From positions 1 to 6,979 of the forward strand of contig JAJXEL010000112.1 of assembly GCA_021639925.1 (NCBI GenBank): DNA of 6,979 nucleotides. Direction: 5' to 3'. The notes beneath the pieces are model-generated. The model did not search any database and was not told where the DNA came from. It saw only the letters and a list, made by a program, of their open reading frames with translations. Below, piece by piece: positions 6,075-6,979 of the stretch; positions within the stretch are counted from its first letter, which is position 1, and the number at the start of each line of letters is the position of its first letter. Made by a program: the position numbers and the translations under genes. This stretch comes from Alphaproteobacteria bacterium (GTDB lineage: Bacteria > Pseudomonadota > Alphaproteobacteria > CAAGCB01 > CAG-977).

Positions 6075-6947
6075 TTATTCCCCTTCCAGAAATTTTTGCC
6101 GGATTTTCGCCGTCAGTTTTTCCGCACCACGTTGATTTAAATGATCGCAATCGGCAAAATCTTCGTCTGTAAAATCTTTATCCCGGTAACAATTCAGGTA
6201 CAGCGCCTTTTTTCCATAGCGATCCAGCAGAGTTTCCAGTTTTTCAAACAGATTTGTATGCGGCGGAATATACGATAAATACTCCTCCGTTACAGGCGGC
6301 ACGACAACCAGCAGCCGGATACCGTCGTCTGAAACGGCGCGGATCAGCTTTTCAACAAAAGCCGTCTGGTTATTGTCTCGCAACGCATGCTTTATATGTT
6401 TTTGAACCCTTATTTTTATTCCTTCGGCCGTTTTCAGATCTTCGCTGGCGAAAGGAAAAGGATACGGCGCGCCGAAATCAAATTCTTTTGTTTCAAACGG
6501 GGAAAAATTCAGCGAAGTGTCAATATTTTTTTCAGCATATAAAATCGGATTTTTGGGCGGTATGCCGAAATACTGATTATATTTCGACGTCTCGAAAATC
6601 ATTTTGGAACGTTCTTCTTCAAACCCGGCGGAAAAATCAGAATAAAATAAAACAACGCGCTTTAAATTTAAAAACATCAGACGGCATTTCAAATACAGCT
6701 GGTACGAATAATACAAATCCTGAGAAGCAATTCCCAAATTGATATCCCGATCCGTTTCGCAAAATCCGCACTGCGCGTGGGAAGACCCCAGCACGGCCAA
6801 TTCAATCTGCGGAGCCAGAAGAACCGCCTTTCTGGCTTTATAGTAAAAACAACGGTCAAAACTGCCTTTGATTCGTCTGCGTAATTTCCGGGAAGGAACA
6901 AAACAACAAACAGCTCTTAAAAAAAATTTTTTTAACCGGACATTCAT
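6075..6947 (-). CDS. SGNH/GDSL-hydrolase-like protein, possible surface-polysaccharide-related esterase or acyltransferase
   Basis: This 290-residue protein shows the sequence marks of the SGNH hydrolase fold. Near the start of the domain, strand LAVLG is followed by G54-S-S-H-A58, where Ser56 is the probable nucleophile. A block II-like N70-L-G-I-A-S comes next. Close to the C-terminus, D266-C-D-H269-L-N followed by a Gly and a helix fits block V, the Asp-x-x-His of the catalytic pair. A hydrophobic strand LLVVVPP at about 214-220 would be the core strand before it. The layout resembles DltD-like and carbohydrate O-acyl transfer or esterase proteins, but I cannot name the substrate. There is no cleavable signal peptide. 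The N-terminus is a basic, Cys/Phe-containing segment (6-27: KKFFLRAVCC then FVPSRKLRRRIK) that might bind the inner face of the membrane; similar Pro-Ser-x-x-Leu-Arg segments occur in proteins of surface glycan loci (from memory, unverified). The start is supported by AAGGAGAGG on its strand. Confidence 0.78.
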   Translation of the reverse strand: MNVRLKKFFLRAVCCFVPSRKLRRRIKGSFDRCFYYKARKAVLLAPQIELAVLGSSHAQCGFCETDRDINLGIASQDLYYSYQLYLKCRLMFLNLKRVVLFYSDFSAGFEEERSKMIFETSKYNQYFGIPPKNPILYAEKNIDTSLNFSPFETKEFDFGAPYPFPFASEDLKTAEGIKIRVQKHIKHALRDNNQTAFVEKLIRAVSDDGIRLLVVVPPVTEEYLSYIPPHTNLFEKLETLLDRYGKKALYLNCYRDKDFTDEDFADCDHLNQRGAEKLTAKIRQKFLEGE

Positions 6948-6956
6948 TTTTTATTT

Positions 6957-6967
6957 CCTCTCCTTTT
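6957..6967 (-). promoter_or_regulatory. Shine-Dalgarno of the SGNH-like gene
   Basis: On the minus strand AAAAGGAGAGG precedes the ATG at 6947 by 9 bases. This is a near-ideal ribosome binding site and fixes the start. The gene's promoter probably lies beyond the end of the window. Confidence 0.8.
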
Positions 6968-6979
6968 GATTTATACCCC

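Noticed and set aside
6254..6742. 162-codon plus-strand open frame opposite the SGNH-like gene
   Set aside because: The sequence is unstructured Lys/Asn/Gln/Arg-rich with no domain, while the minus strand has a strong Shine-Dalgarno and SGNH motifs.
6970..6975. TATAAA on the minus strand as a -10 box for the SGNH-like gene
   Set aside because: Transcription would start about 7 bases downstream, inside the Shine-Dalgarno at 6957-6967, leaving almost no leader. It is more likely plain AT-rich leader sequence.

Overview
This 7 kb window looks like ordinary chromosomal DNA from a Gram-negative bacterium, most likely an alphaproteobacterium. The evidence is a bacterial Rsm22-type methyltransferase (typical of alphaproteobacteria and the mitochondrial lineage), a short periplasmic D,D-carboxypeptidase, and a transketolase next to a Calvin-type (class IIB) fructose-bisphosphate aldolase. 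Coding DNA is moderately GC-rich, while the gaps are short and AT-rich. The taxonomic call is inferred from gene families, not from a marker gene. I see no tRNA, rRNA, CRISPR array, insertion sequence, phage gene or attachment site.

Layout. (1) 87-2073, plus strand: a secreted D-alanyl-D-alanine carboxypeptidase, then 4 bases later an Rsm22-like ribosome-assembly methyltransferase, probably one transcript. (2) 2057-2473, minus strand: a small protein with four CxxC knuckles that I cannot assign to a family. It is tail-to-tail with rsm22 and overlaps it by 17 bases. (3) 2474-2662: an AT-rich, T-tract-rich divergent control region with a candidate extended -10 promoter for the next genes. (4) 2663-5719, plus strand: transketolase and class II aldolase, each behind a strong Shine-Dalgarno sequence, closed by a textbook rho-independent terminator at 5736-5767. 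(5) 5826-6068, plus strand: an 80-residue two-helix membrane protein with a histidine-rich tail. (6) 6075-6947, minus strand: a SGNH/GDSL-hydrolase-like protein with probable catalytic Ser and Asp-x-x-His, ending 6 bases from the small membrane gene.

How the genes work together. Transketolase and aldolase share the fructose-6-P/glyceraldehyde-3-P/erythrose-4-P node of the pentose phosphate pathway, glycolysis and (where present) the Calvin cycle, so their co-transcription makes sense. The carboxypeptidase trims peptidoglycan stem peptides and Rsm22 acts on ribosomes or their assembly, so that pairing looks positional rather than functional. The SGNH-like protein may act on a surface carbohydrate, but nothing here proves it.

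I did not find a convincing new multi-gene system. The most interesting points are the unassigned eight-cysteine protein and the frame anomaly at its start, the SGNH-like protein without a signal peptide, the histidine-tailed membrane hairpin, and the conserved cluster-type cysteines in the Rsm22 homologue.
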